Origin: Protula sp. h YS-2021
Taxonomy: Eukaryota; Annelida; Polychaeta; Sabellida; Serpulidae
Reading direction: 5' to 3'
NCBI GenBank assembly: GCA_949752745.1
Contig: OX457034.1
Coordinates: 4,043,646-4,107,645 of the forward strand
DNA length: 64,000 bases
Position 1 is the first letter of the stretch. Each line of letters starts with the position of its first letter. The notes beneath the pieces were generated by a model, which saw only the letters and a list, made by a program, of their open reading frames with translations, had not been told where the DNA came from and ran no database searches. This document shows positions 11,918 to 19,044 of this stretch, piece after piece. Made by a program: the position numbers and the translations under genes.

Positions 11918-12041
11918 TATATAAGGGATGAGCATACAGCAGTGACAGTCATTTCGGTGAGTGGAGCAAGGAAGTACAAGTTGTAGAACTACAATTGGAT
12001 CACATCAGATCAAGGGATGGCATCCAGTGACAACTATTTCG
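11918..12041 (+). promoter_or_regulatory. TIR promoter with spliceable leader
   Basis: TATATAA at 11918-11924 is followed by two donor-like sites in duplicated context, ATTTCG/GTGAGT (about 11955) and ATTTCG/GTAAGT (12041/12042). The second is preceded by ATG at 12017, giving an eight-codon start exon. The same promoter points inward from the right TIR (TATA at 28653-28659). Both arms may therefore begin with the same leader, spliced across the following repeats. The acceptors are not identified. Confidence 0.5.
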
Positions 12042-12152
12042 GTAAGTGTTTATTGAAACTTTATAAATAAAAAGTGAACTTTGTAAACAAACTTTAGTTA
12101 TTTGCATAATTGAAACTTTGTAAACAAACTTTGACAGCTGACAACCACCCCC

Positions 12153-13531
12153 TCCCCAAACCTTAGTTACGCCTTAGTTACACCTTGGTTACCTTAGTTA
12201 CGCCTTGGTTACGCCTTAGTTACCTTAGTTACACCTTGGTTACGCCTTAGTTACCTTAGTTACACCTTAGTTACACCTTAGTTACGCCTTAGTTACCTTA
12301 GTTACACCTTAGTTACGCCTTAGTTACCTTAGTTACGCCTTGGTTACGCCTTAGTTACCTTAGTTACACCTTAGTTACGCCTTAGTTACCTTAGTTACGC
12401 CTTGGTTACGCCTTAGTTACCTTAGTTACGCCTTGGTTACGCCTTAGTTACCTTAGTTACACCTTAGTTACGCCTTAGTTACCTTAGTTACACCTTAGTT
12501 ACGCCTTAGTTACCTTAGTTGCACCTTGGTTACGCCTTAGTTACCTTAGTTACGCCTTGGTTACGCCTTAGTTACCTTAGTTACACCTTGGTTACGCCTT
12601 AGTTACCTTAGTTACACCTTGGTTACGCCTTAGTTACACCTTGGTTACCTTGGTTACGCCTTAGTTACCTTAGTTACACCTTAGTTACGCCTTAGTTACC
12701 TTAGTTACACCTTAGTTACGCCTTAGTTACCTTAGTTGCACCTTGGTTACGCCTTAGTTACCTTAGTTACACCTTAGTTACGCCTTGGTTACGCCTTAGT
12801 TACCTTAGTTACACCTTGGTTACGCCTTAGTTACCTTAGTTACACCTTAGTTACGCCTTAGTTACACCTTGGTTACCTTAGTTACGCCTTGGTTACAGTG
12901 GTTACACCTTAGTTACGCCTTAGTTACCTTAGTTACACCTTAGTTACGCCTTAGTTACACCTTGGTTACCTTAGTTACACCTTAGTTACCGTGGTTACAC
13001 CTTGGTTACGCCTTAGTTACCTTAGTTGCACCTTAGTTACGCCTTAGTTACCTTAGTTGCACCTTGTTTACGCCTTAGTTACCTTAGTTACGCCTTGGTT
13101 GCGCCTTAGTTACCTTAGTTACACCTTAGTTACGCCTTAGTTACCTTAGTTACACCTTGGTTACGCCTTAGTTACCTTAGTTACACCTTAGTTACGCCTT
13201 AGTTACACCTTGGTTACCTTAGTTACGCCTTAGTTACCTTAGTTACACCTTAGTTACGCCTTAGTTACCTTAGTTGCACCTTGGTTACGCCTTAGTTACC
13301 TTAGTTACGCCTTGGTTACGCCTTAGTTACCTTAGTTACACCTTAGTTACGCCTTAGTTACCTTAGTTACACCTTAGTTACGCCTTAGTTACCTTAGTTA
13401 CACCTTAGTTACGCCTTAGTTACACCTTGGTTACCTTAGTTACGCCTTGGTTACAGTGGTTACACCTTAGTTACGCCTTAGTTACCTTAGTTACACCTTA
13501 GTTACGCCTTAGTTACACCTTGGTTACCTTA
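12153..13531. repeat. 1.4-kb minisatellite of TTAGTTAC units
   Basis: An unbroken mixture of TTAGTTACRCC and TTAGTTACC (or TTGGTTAC) makes a higher-order unit near 31 bp. It is present only in the left arm, between the long TIR and the inner inverted repeat. Its unit is the reverse complement of GGCGTAACCAAGGCG in the TIR at about 11191-11210, so the array may have grown from a TIR motif. No coding potential. Confidence 0.95.
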
Positions 13532-13586
13532 GAAGTAGTATAAAAGCATGAGTGAAACATGTCAACTAGTCAACTAGTAATACATT
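13532..13586 (+). promoter_or_regulatory. Inner inverted-repeat promoter, left arm
   Basis: TATAAAA at 13539-13545 lies inside a 55-bp sequence repeated in inverse orientation at 27706-27760 with about one mismatch. It directs transcription into the left-arm genes. The segment probably marks the original inner edge of the TIR, with unrelated repeats later filling each arm. Confidence 0.75.
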
Positions 13587-13609
13587 GTGTGACGAGAAAA
13601 GACTTCACA

Positions 13610-14074
13610 ATGTCAGCATTACTTCTTGACAGATGTATGACTATGGACGACGTCTTCAAAGTGAATTATACTAACTATGTGTTTTCAAAGCTTCCTACTT
13701 TTGAATGGGATTGGATGCAGCAAGTGAAGAATTTACATCTGCATTGGGAAGCTGTCGGAAAGACTATTCCAAGTGACTTCATCGACTCGTTTCTGCGTGA
13801 CTGTGAAGATCTACATATACTATCAACTTATAACATTGATTTAACATTTATCATATCAACTTACGACATTGATTCAGCATTTATCAACGCGAATACAATT
13901 TGGGCAGAGGAGCTCATGTTAGTTGTAGCTGCAAGAATCATTTTACTTTATGATGATGATGTTCCAAATAATGTATCAAACCTTGTCCGATTCAACCATG
14001 GACGAGTTGAAGTGAATTCAAACGTTTGCAAGTTCTTTGAAAAGGGAGCTGACTCAGCAGATAGTTGGGTATAA
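13610..14074 (+). CDS. Polinton left-arm protein of unknown function, 154 aa
   Basis: I do not recognise this protein. The frame opens at ATG 13559, but that lies only 14 bases after the TATA box, so the ATG at 13610 is the more likely start. It is acidic and leucine-rich with aromatic residues near the N-terminus (FEWDWMQQ) and two near-repeats (STYNIDLTFI, STYDIDSAFI) in the middle. It has no signal peptide or clear transmembrane segment. It is the first gene after the left promoter, a position usual for early accessory genes. It has no counterpart in the decayed copy at 48150-58335. Its stop lies inside the next gene's TATA box. Confidence 0.65.
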   Translation: MSALLLDRCMTMDDVFKVNYTNYVFSKLPTFEWDWMQQVKNLHLHWEAVGKTIPSDFIDSFLRDCEDLHILSTYNIDLTFIISTYDIDSAFINANTIWAEELMLVVAARIILLYDDDVPNNVSNLVRFNHGRVEVNSNVCKFFEKGADSADSWV

Positions 14075-14076
14075 AA
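14070..14076 (+). promoter_or_regulatory. TATA box overlapping the previous stop codon
   Basis: TATAAAA, with the TAA stop of the 13610 gene at 14072-14074. The ATG of the next gene at 14155 is 79 bases downstream, a normal distance for a TATA-driven transcript. Confidence 0.7.
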
Positions 14077-14154
14077 GGGAGTGAACTCAGCAGAGTGAAG
14101 TCATTTCTCAGCAGACAGTTGGAGGGAGTGGATCATCAATACATTGTTGCAGCC

Positions 14155-14811
14155 ATGGAGAACAAGACAAGCAACGCAGCAGCGCAGCGCAGCAGCAGCA
14201 GCAGCTTTAAAATTAGTGCTAACTTAACCATTACTGTGGAGCATGGAGAATATGGGCCATTTCTACGCATCACACGTGGAGAGAGATGGTGTGCTTATTC
14301 ACCATCTTTGTGGAAGATTGTGTGCCAGAGCTTGAAAAATTTACGCGACATTGGCTTCAAACTATACTTAACGCAAACGAAGTGGCTTGAAGTCATTTCA
14401 TACTTGGATATGCGTTATGTGAGTTTTGTGCGCACGTCACGGTTTGAAGGGAAAGAATACACACATCACATCAACATGAATGATGGTGAATGGGAGACAC
14501 TGCTTCAGGAGATGGACAACATCAACTCAGCCCTATCACCATGTGAGGAATGTCATGACAAGAAAACGATCATCAAGCTGCAAAAGGATGGTCGGATGAA
14601 GGTGTCAAAGCTGTCCAAGAAAAGGCTGGCTGAAGTTCAGTTGGAGAACATGAATGTGCAAAATCAACTTGGACTTACCTGTGACTATTGTGGTGCTTGT
14701 GGATATGTGGAGGATTATCATTGCCACTGTCACATGTATAATTGCAAGTTGTGTGAACCAAACAACTTCTGCGGCAAGTGTGGAGTACTTAAAGTCAGTG
14801 AAGCAAAGTAA
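14155..14811 (+). CDS. PC4-like domain protein with C-terminal Cys/His cluster, 218 aa
   Basis: Start chosen at ATG 14155 (GCCATGG context, after TATA 14070); the frame extends upstream only through a TTG. Residues ~5-20 are Ala/Ser/Gln-rich. Residues ~21-120 follow the pattern of the right-arm PC4-like genes: short strands, a basic GERWCAYSPSLW segment, a VSFVRTSRF strand and a closing EWETLLQEM helix. Residues ~125-215 hold many Cys and His (CEECH; CDYCGACGY; HCHCHMYNC; CKLCEP; CGKCG), likely two or more zinc sites. A single-strand DNA or transcription role is inferred from the PC4-like pattern; no catalytic motif is seen. Confidence 0.7.
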   Translation: MENKTSNAAAQRSSSSSFKISANLTITVEHGEYGPFLRITRGERWCAYSPSLWKIVCQSLKNLRDIGFKLYLTQTKWLEVISYLDMRYVSFVRTSRFEGKEYTHHINMNDGEWETLLQEMDNINSALSPCEECHDKKTIIKLQKDGRMKVSKLSKKRLAEVQLENMNVQNQLGLTCDYCGACGYVEDYHCHCHMYNCKLCEPNNFCGKCGVLKVSEAK

Positions 14812-14835
14812 AAGCACACAAGACACTGAAACAAG

Positions 14836-15186
14836 ATGGACGCATGTTTTAAAAATGCTTATATTGACTTGATGATTGCTAAACTTACTTGCTATGGCAC
14901 TCCAGACTATCAACTTTATCATTTGGATGCTTTTTGGGATGTTGTACATCATAGTCTTGATGTGATTGAACTGCATTCAAGATTTCTTGGAGAATGTCAT
15001 AAAATTGGAATAGAAGAAGATCCTGACTTTGACTTTGATTCTGCACTTTATTCTGCTCGCACTGATGTGGAAGTATATTTCACCGTAGTTGACTATTTGA
15101 GAGATTGTTGTAAAGAAGAAGAGGAAACCGAGCAGCTTTATCAGGTAAGTTATAAAAACTTTTTAAACATGTTTATGACAACATAG
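14836..15186 (+). CDS. Small acidic Polinton protein, possibly spliced
   Basis: Unknown. The unspliced ORF is 116 aa, acidic, with aromatic-rich helices and no known motif. A strong donor CAG/GTAAGT sits in phase at 15144/15145. Joining it to the acceptor TTATTACAG at 15307 would replace the last 13 residues by a short EETDMSE tail ending at 15331. The acceptor sequence is conserved in the second Polinton (about 48305). Against splicing, the acceptor region also lies inside the small ORF at 15200-15331. Confidence 0.6.
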   Translation: MDACFKNAYIDLMIAKLTCYGTPDYQLYHLDAFWDVVHHSLDVIELHSRFLGECHKIGIEEDPDFDFDSALYSARTDVEVYFTVVDYLRDCCKEEEETEQLYQVSYKNFLNMFMTT

Positions 15187-15199
15187 TGAATTGATAACA

Positions 15200-15331
15200 A
15201 TGTTTTTCTTACTAGCAAATTTAGTTTTATGTGAGTGGTTTCAACGTAAACAAAGAAAGAACATGATAGAAGAGGCAGCAACTATATTAAAAGATATTTT
15301 ATTACAGGAAGAAACCGACATGTCAGAATAA
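15200..15331 (+). CDS. Small membrane-anchored peptide, 43 aa
   Basis: ATG 15200 (AACAATG) opens a 43-codon frame: a hydrophobic N-terminus (FFLLANLVLC) followed by a basic QRKQRKN patch and an acidic amphipathic helix. The decayed Polinton keeps the same frame at about 48196-48235 with mostly synonymous or conservative changes (LANLILC, then a stop, then LFQRK), which suggests it was once translated. It overlaps the putative intron 15145-15307, so either both uses occur or one is wrong. Function unknown. Confidence 0.5.
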   Translation: MFFLLANLVLCEWFQRKQRKNMIEEAATILKDILLQEETDMSE

Positions 15332-15352
15332 AACAGCAGAAACAAAGTCAAC

Positions 15353-15790
15353 ATGGAGAATCTTGTACTATTCAGCGGTCATAAGGACGTTCTTTCAAAC
15401 ATGTTTCCAACACGACTTGAAAAGTATGGACATGTGTTCAACTCAAGTGAAGCGTTGTATCAATATGAGAAAGCAGTGTTTCATCACCGTCAAGATATTG
15501 CTTCAGCCATTGTGTCATCCAGAAATGGATATGAAGCAAAACGTATTGCTAAAGTGATAAAGCCATGTCCGTTATGGCATACAGTGAAGAGAAGCAAAAT
15601 GCAAGATGTTTTACAAGTCAAATGGAATCAGTGTGTATTGTTTCGCAACAAGTTGAAAGAATGTAAAGACAAAACTTTAGTTGAAGCAACGTATGATCAT
15701 TGGTGGGGAGCTGGTGTGAAACAAGTGTCATCTGGATATCCTGGTCAGAATATTATGGGAAAGTTGTTAGAACTGTTGTGTGAGACTTGA
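15353..15790 (+). CDS. NADAR (YbiA-like) family protein, 145 aa
   Basis: A full-length NADAR/DUF1768 domain: N-terminal FSGHKDVLSNMFP, FNSSEALYQYEKA with the conserved Glu at residue 33, and the C-terminal DHWWGAG (115-121) and NIMGKLLEL (133-141) blocks. In YbiA this Glu and the W-G motif are functionally important. Characterised family members cleave N-glycosidic bonds of riboflavin intermediates or ADP-ribose, including ADP-ribose on guanine in DNA. It lies between early-type ORFs and the integrase, with its own ATG 22 bases after the preceding stop. A decayed homologue with a different N-terminus is at 48304-48880. A counter-defence or NAD-related role in the host nucleus is inference. 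Confidence 0.85.
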   Translation: MENLVLFSGHKDVLSNMFPTRLEKYGHVFNSSEALYQYEKAVFHHRQDIASAIVSSRNGYEAKRIAKVIKPCPLWHTVKRSKMQDVLQVKWNQCVLFRNKLKECKDKTLVEATYDHWWGAGVKQVSSGYPGQNIMGKLLELLCET

Positions 15791-15849
15791 TGTGCAGACG
15801 TGTGAACATGGAGAAGTGTGTTAAGTGAACAGCAACTGGAAAAAACTTG

Positions 15850-15962
15850 CTGAACTTGACAGACTTGTATTGCCGGAGCAGCATAACCTGACAGACTTGT
15901 GCTACATTGCCGGAGCAGCATAACTTGCTAAACCTGACAGACTTGTGCTGCAAGACTCACAA
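15850..15962. repeat. Short tandem duplication before the 15972 gene
   Basis: CTGACAGACTTGTGCTACATTGCCGGAGCAGCATAA-type blocks occur about 2.5 times. It is probably leader sequence for the next gene. The ORF is open upstream of its ATG only through this repeat. Confidence 0.75.
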
Positions 15963-15971
15963 GACTGCATA

Positions 15972-16304
15972 ATGGCGGACATGACACTGAGACAATATAT
16001 TGTGCAAAAAGCTTATTGTCAAGAAATGTTATCCGCTGTAAAAAAGTTTGCCTATTTAGTCTGTCCTGCTTGTCAACAGGAAGAGTGTTCAGAACATACT
16101 TGTCATACTGCATGTGTTTATACATATTGGAATGAAGCTAAATATTACATTCATTTAGATAAAGTGTTAGAGAATGCAAATCAACGTTGTGAGAAATATG
16201 GTGTAGATGCTATTACATTGGATGAACTCAGTCATTGGTTAATGTTCATTGAAGACCAATGGTCTCCAGTGATTCATACCATTGTATCTATACTTGATTT
16301 GTAA
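15972..16304 (+). CDS. Cys-rich Polinton protein of unknown function, 110 aa
   Basis: Start taken at ATG 15972 (AATGG); the frame is open upstream only through the repeated leader. Residues ~30-50 contain CPACQQEECSEHTCHTAC, enough Cys/His for one zinc site. The rest is helical, with Trp-containing segments (YWNEAKYYIHLDK; LSHWLMFIEDQW). No known family recognised. It sits immediately upstream of the integrase promoter. No counterpart is visible in the decayed copy. Confidence 0.6.
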   Translation: MADMTLRQYIVQKAYCQEMLSAVKKFAYLVCPACQQEECSEHTCHTACVYTYWNEAKYYIHLDKVLENANQRCEKYGVDAITLDELSHWLMFIEDQWSPVIHTIVSILDL

Positions 16305-16359
16305 AAAAACTTGTTAGTTAAGTTATAAATGCATGTTAGTTAAGTGATGTTGGTTGAGT

Positions 16360-16366
16360 TATAAAA
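16360..16366 (+). promoter_or_regulatory. TATA box of the integrase/virion block
   Basis: TATAAAATAAAA at 16360 lies 51 bases before the integrase ATG at 16411. The sequence before it repeats GTTAGTTAAGT/GTTATAAA. It probably starts the long transcript covering integrase to protease. Confidence 0.65.
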
Positions 16367-16410
16367 TAAAAGCTGTTCTGTTGAGAAGGTGGTTTTCATT
16401 CGGTGTGACC

Positions 16411-17517
16411 ATGTCGACGTGGAAAGACTACTTGACCAATATTTACTTCAAACCTGGACAGCCTGGAGCATTTGCTGGTCCTTACAAACTGTATCACATC
16501 TTACGAAAACATAATCAACCAGTCACACATTCACAAGTGAAGAAATGGCTACAGGATCAAGATGCTTTCAGTTTACTCCAACCTGTCAAATACAGGTTCA
16601 AAAGACAACGTGTGATTACACGTGGTATTGATGATATGTGGGATATTGATTTGGCTGATATGGGAAACATAGCTCCCTATAATGATGACATACGCTTTTT
16701 ACTCATTGTCATTGATGTGTTTTCCAAATATGTCTGGGTACAGCCAATACCTAATAAATCACATACCAGCGTCATACAAGCTTTCCAAAAGATTTTTCAT
16801 GACACACGACGAAGACCGCGAACTCTAAGGTCTGATAAAGGAACAGAATTTAAAAACAGATGGGTAAAAGCATTTTTGAAGAAAGAGGGCATTCATGCTT
16901 ATACCACAAAGAATGAAACCAAAGCCAACTTTGCTGAAAGAGTCATTCGTACTCTGAAGGGAATGATGTATCGGTATTTTCTACATAATCAAACTTACCG
17001 TTACTTAGACATTCTTCCAGACTTGGTGTACAATTACAACCATAGACCTCATGGTTCTCTTCCTAATAAATATGCTCCAGCCGAGATTCGTAAAGACAAC
17101 GAATCAAAAGTGTGGAAGTATATGTATGTCGACAAACTGAAATTGAAACCGAAGAAGAAGAAGAAGTATAAATTTAACATTGGCGATCATGTTCGCATTT
17201 CCCACATTAAATATGTGTTTCAACGCGATTATCACATCAAATGGACGCAAGAAGTCTTCATTGTCACACATCGTTGTAAGAAGCAAGGAATACATTTGTA
17301 TCGTGTGAAAGACTTTTTAGACGAAGATATTGATGGTCATTTCTATGAAGAAGAACTGCAGAAAGTGACCAAAGATATTGAATCTGTGTATAGAATTGAA
17401 AAAGTCTTGAAAACACGTAAAAGACGAGGAGGAGGTGTGAAAGAATTATTTGTCAAGTGGTTAGGTTGGCCAAACAAGTTTAACAGTTGGGTGAAAGAAA
17501 CAGACATTCAACAATGA
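16411..17517 (+). CDS. Polinton retrovirus-like integrase with C-terminal chromodomain, 368 aa
   Basis: Joins element ends to target DNA. Start at ATG 16411 (ACCATG), after the TATA box; upstream codons are leader. Residues ~1-60 form the N-terminal domain. The catalytic core has D80 (DIDLADM), D142 (SDKGTEF) and E176 (NFAERVIRTLKG), spacing as in DDE integrases. Residues ~270-310 are an SH3-like basic part, and ~325-368 a chromodomain (YRIEKVL, FVKWLGWP, NSWVKETDI). Chromodomains read methylated histone tails in related retrotransposons, which would suit insertion into a silent LTR. Its TGA overlaps the next ATG (ATGA). Confidence 0.95.
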   Translation: MSTWKDYLTNIYFKPGQPGAFAGPYKLYHILRKHNQPVTHSQVKKWLQDQDAFSLLQPVKYRFKRQRVITRGIDDMWDIDLADMGNIAPYNDDIRFLLIVIDVFSKYVWVQPIPNKSHTSVIQAFQKIFHDTRRRPRTLRSDKGTEFKNRWVKAFLKKEGIHAYTTKNETKANFAERVIRTLKGMMYRYFLHNQTYRYLDILPDLVYNYNHRPHGSLPNKYAPAEIRKDNESKVWKYMYVDKLKLKPKKKKKYKFNIGDHVRISHIKYVFQRDYHIKWTQEVFIVTHRCKKQGIHLYRVKDFLDEDIDGHFYEEELQKVTKDIESVYRIEKVLKTRKRRGGGVKELFVKWLGWPNKFNSWVKETDIQQ

Positions 17518-18173
17518 AGCATCCATTTACATGTTTGGTCTCTGGACCTACAGGCAGTGGCAAAACGTCTCTGGTGAAGGAAATTCTAGAACAAAAATTG
17601 ATTCAACCCTCTCCGAAAAACATTTTATGGCTCTATGCAGCAGATCAGCCTTTGTACAAGGGAATGAAAGGCGTGGAATTTTACCAAGGCATTCCAGATG
17701 ACATTGAAGAGCGTTTTAACCCGAAGAAACCAAACTTACTTATCATTGATGACTTAATGACGAAATGTCATAGTGATGAGCGTATGACACGTCTCTTTAG
17801 TGTTAGCAGCAGTCATCAAAATCTAAGCATTATTTTTATTGTGCATAATTTATTCCATCATGGGAAAGAGATGCGAAATATTAGTTTGAATACACATTAT
17901 ATCATTCTGTTTAAAAATCCGAGAGACAGTCAACAAATTAGTACATTGGCGCGGCAAATGTATCCTGGAAGATCTCAATTTCTCATAGAAGCCTATCAAG
18001 ATGCTACTAGCAAACCTCATGGTTATTTATTCATTGATTTAAAACCAAAGACAAATGATCAACTACGTATTCGTACAGGCATTTTACCAAAAGATACACA
18101 TTATGTCTATATTGATAAAGCAGTGTATGAACAAGAACCAACTCATTTGACCATTCGCAGTCAAGATGTCTAA
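17514..18173 (+). CDS. FtsK/HerA-family genome-packaging ATPase, 219 aa
   Basis: Start at ATG 17514, overlapping the integrase stop as ATGA. Walker A is GPTGSGKT at residues 11-18 and Walker B NLLIIDDLM at ~74-82, with the short compact core of Polinton and adintovirus A32-like packaging ATPases. A sensor-like region lies around residues 105-125 (SIIFIVHNLF). It is expected to pump DNA into a capsid. A broken copy exists at 49700-50300. Confidence 0.93.
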   Translation: MKHPFTCLVSGPTGSGKTSLVKEILEQKLIQPSPKNILWLYAADQPLYKGMKGVEFYQGIPDDIEERFNPKKPNLLIIDDLMTKCHSDERMTRLFSVSSSHQNLSIIFIVHNLFHHGKEMRNISLNTHYIILFKNPRDSQQISTLARQMYPGRSQFLIEAYQDATSKPHGYLFIDLKPKTNDQLRIRTGILPKDTHYVYIDKAVYEQEPTHLTIRSQDV

Positions 18174-18492
18174 ACGTATTCGAGCGAACCAGCCGTTTCT
18201 TCATTTGCTTGCACGCAGTGGGCCTAAACGACGTAAATCCTTGCTACAGCAAGCTACAAAGGAGGAATTAACAAGCTTGTTTGAAATTTGTTTGAATATA
18301 TTGCAAGGACATTTACCCTTAAGCTCAAAACGGTTTAAGGAATTTAAACGTGAACGTCATACGCTTCGTACTCTAGCAGATAAGAAGATATCCCTTCGAC
18401 GAAAAAAGAAGTTGATTAATCAGAAAGGAGGATTCATTGGAGTTATTGCTAGATTGGCATTGCCCTTGTTAGCCAAACTACTGCTAAAATGA
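18166..18492 (+). CDS. Small basic virion-block protein, 108 aa
   Basis: Overlaps the ATPase end by 8 bases. The N-terminus is strongly basic (SKRIRANQPFLHLLARSGPKRRK), the middle helical, and the C-terminus a basic KKKLINQ followed by a Gly-rich and hydrophobic tail (GGFIGVIARLALPLLAKLLL). This pattern recurs in Polinton/adintovirus genomes and resembles DNA-binding or membrane-active minor core proteins of adenovirus type; a specific role is inference. A homologue is at 50297-50600. The stop overlaps the next ATG (ATGA). Confidence 0.7.
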   Translation: MSKRIRANQPFLHLLARSGPKRRKSLLQQATKEELTSLFEICLNILQGHLPLSSKRFKEFKRERHTLRTLADKKISLRRKKKLINQKGGFIGVIARLALPLLAKLLLK

Positions 18493-19044
18493 AACATACG
18501 ATGAAAATGGTCCTCATTCCTGAATATGAATATAAAATGTTGCTAGAAAAGAAAAATGATATCAAAACGAAAGTGAATACACTTTTACGTGGGAAACGAA
18601 CACGTGAAAAGGCTATAGAAATGTCGTCATTTACGAACAAGTCAGTCTAGGCAGCAAAAGCCCTCATCATCATCATCACCACCTGAAAAGCCAGAAAAGC
18701 TAGTGTTAAGTCATTTTCAACCTATCTATCATGGAAAAGTAACACAACTTTTAGCCGAACTGAAGAAACATGGTGTTAAATGGACAGAGAAGAATAAACT
18801 TGTGTTGAAAACGGGCGATATTATAGCAAATTCCAACATGGTTGATTTGATGAAAGAAGCATTGGTGGCGACAAGAAGAAAAGAACGAGTCAAACCACAT
18901 GGCTGGCATCCGTTTATCCAGGAAATTGTAGATGCGAATATTCCAAAAACAATGTTTAGTAAAAAGACCACTCGTGACGACATTACAACAGAAATGAAAC
19001 AACGTCAACAAAGACAGTTTCCTGAAGGATGGGAAAATTTTTAA
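18489..19044 (+). CDS. Conserved virion-block protein split between two frames
   Basis: ATG 18489 begins a 53-codon frame (MVLIPEYEYKML core, stop at 18650). The adjacent frame is open from 18619 to 19044 without any ATG before the conserved part (LSHFQPIYHGKV; GDIIANSNMVDL; WHPFIQEI). In the second Polinton the matching sequences (50600-51180) also run MVLIP...then FQPIF, which shows they belong to one protein. Here the halves are offset by one base within 18619-18650. This is either a real mutation, a sequence error or translational frameshifting. Family function unknown; the position between core and capsid genes suggests a particle component. Confidence 0.65.

Larger units (their letters stand above)
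11122..12133. repeat. Polinton left terminal inverted repeat
   Basis: Inverted copy of 28444-29496. The two arms differ mainly in tandem copy number: six versus eight GGACATACTATGTACC units, three versus two GGAGCGAAAGTCT units, and C-tract lengths. After 12133 (…AACTTTG) the arms diverge completely, but a further 55-bp inverted match exists at 13532-13586 / 27706-27760. Confidence 0.95.

Noticed and set aside
11535..11986. Proline/glycine-rich ORFs over the poly-C array (also 28598-29036)
   Set aside because: They arise in several frames on both strands from the repeat itself; tract lengths vary and no start or conservation supports translation.
12153..13531. CRISPR-like array
   Set aside because: Units are contiguous with no unique spacers, and the context is a eukaryotic transposon; it is a minisatellite.
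14605..14976. 123-aa minus-strand ORF
   Set aside because: It lies opposite the zinc-cluster gene, has no family resemblance, and the plus frame carries the conserved pattern.
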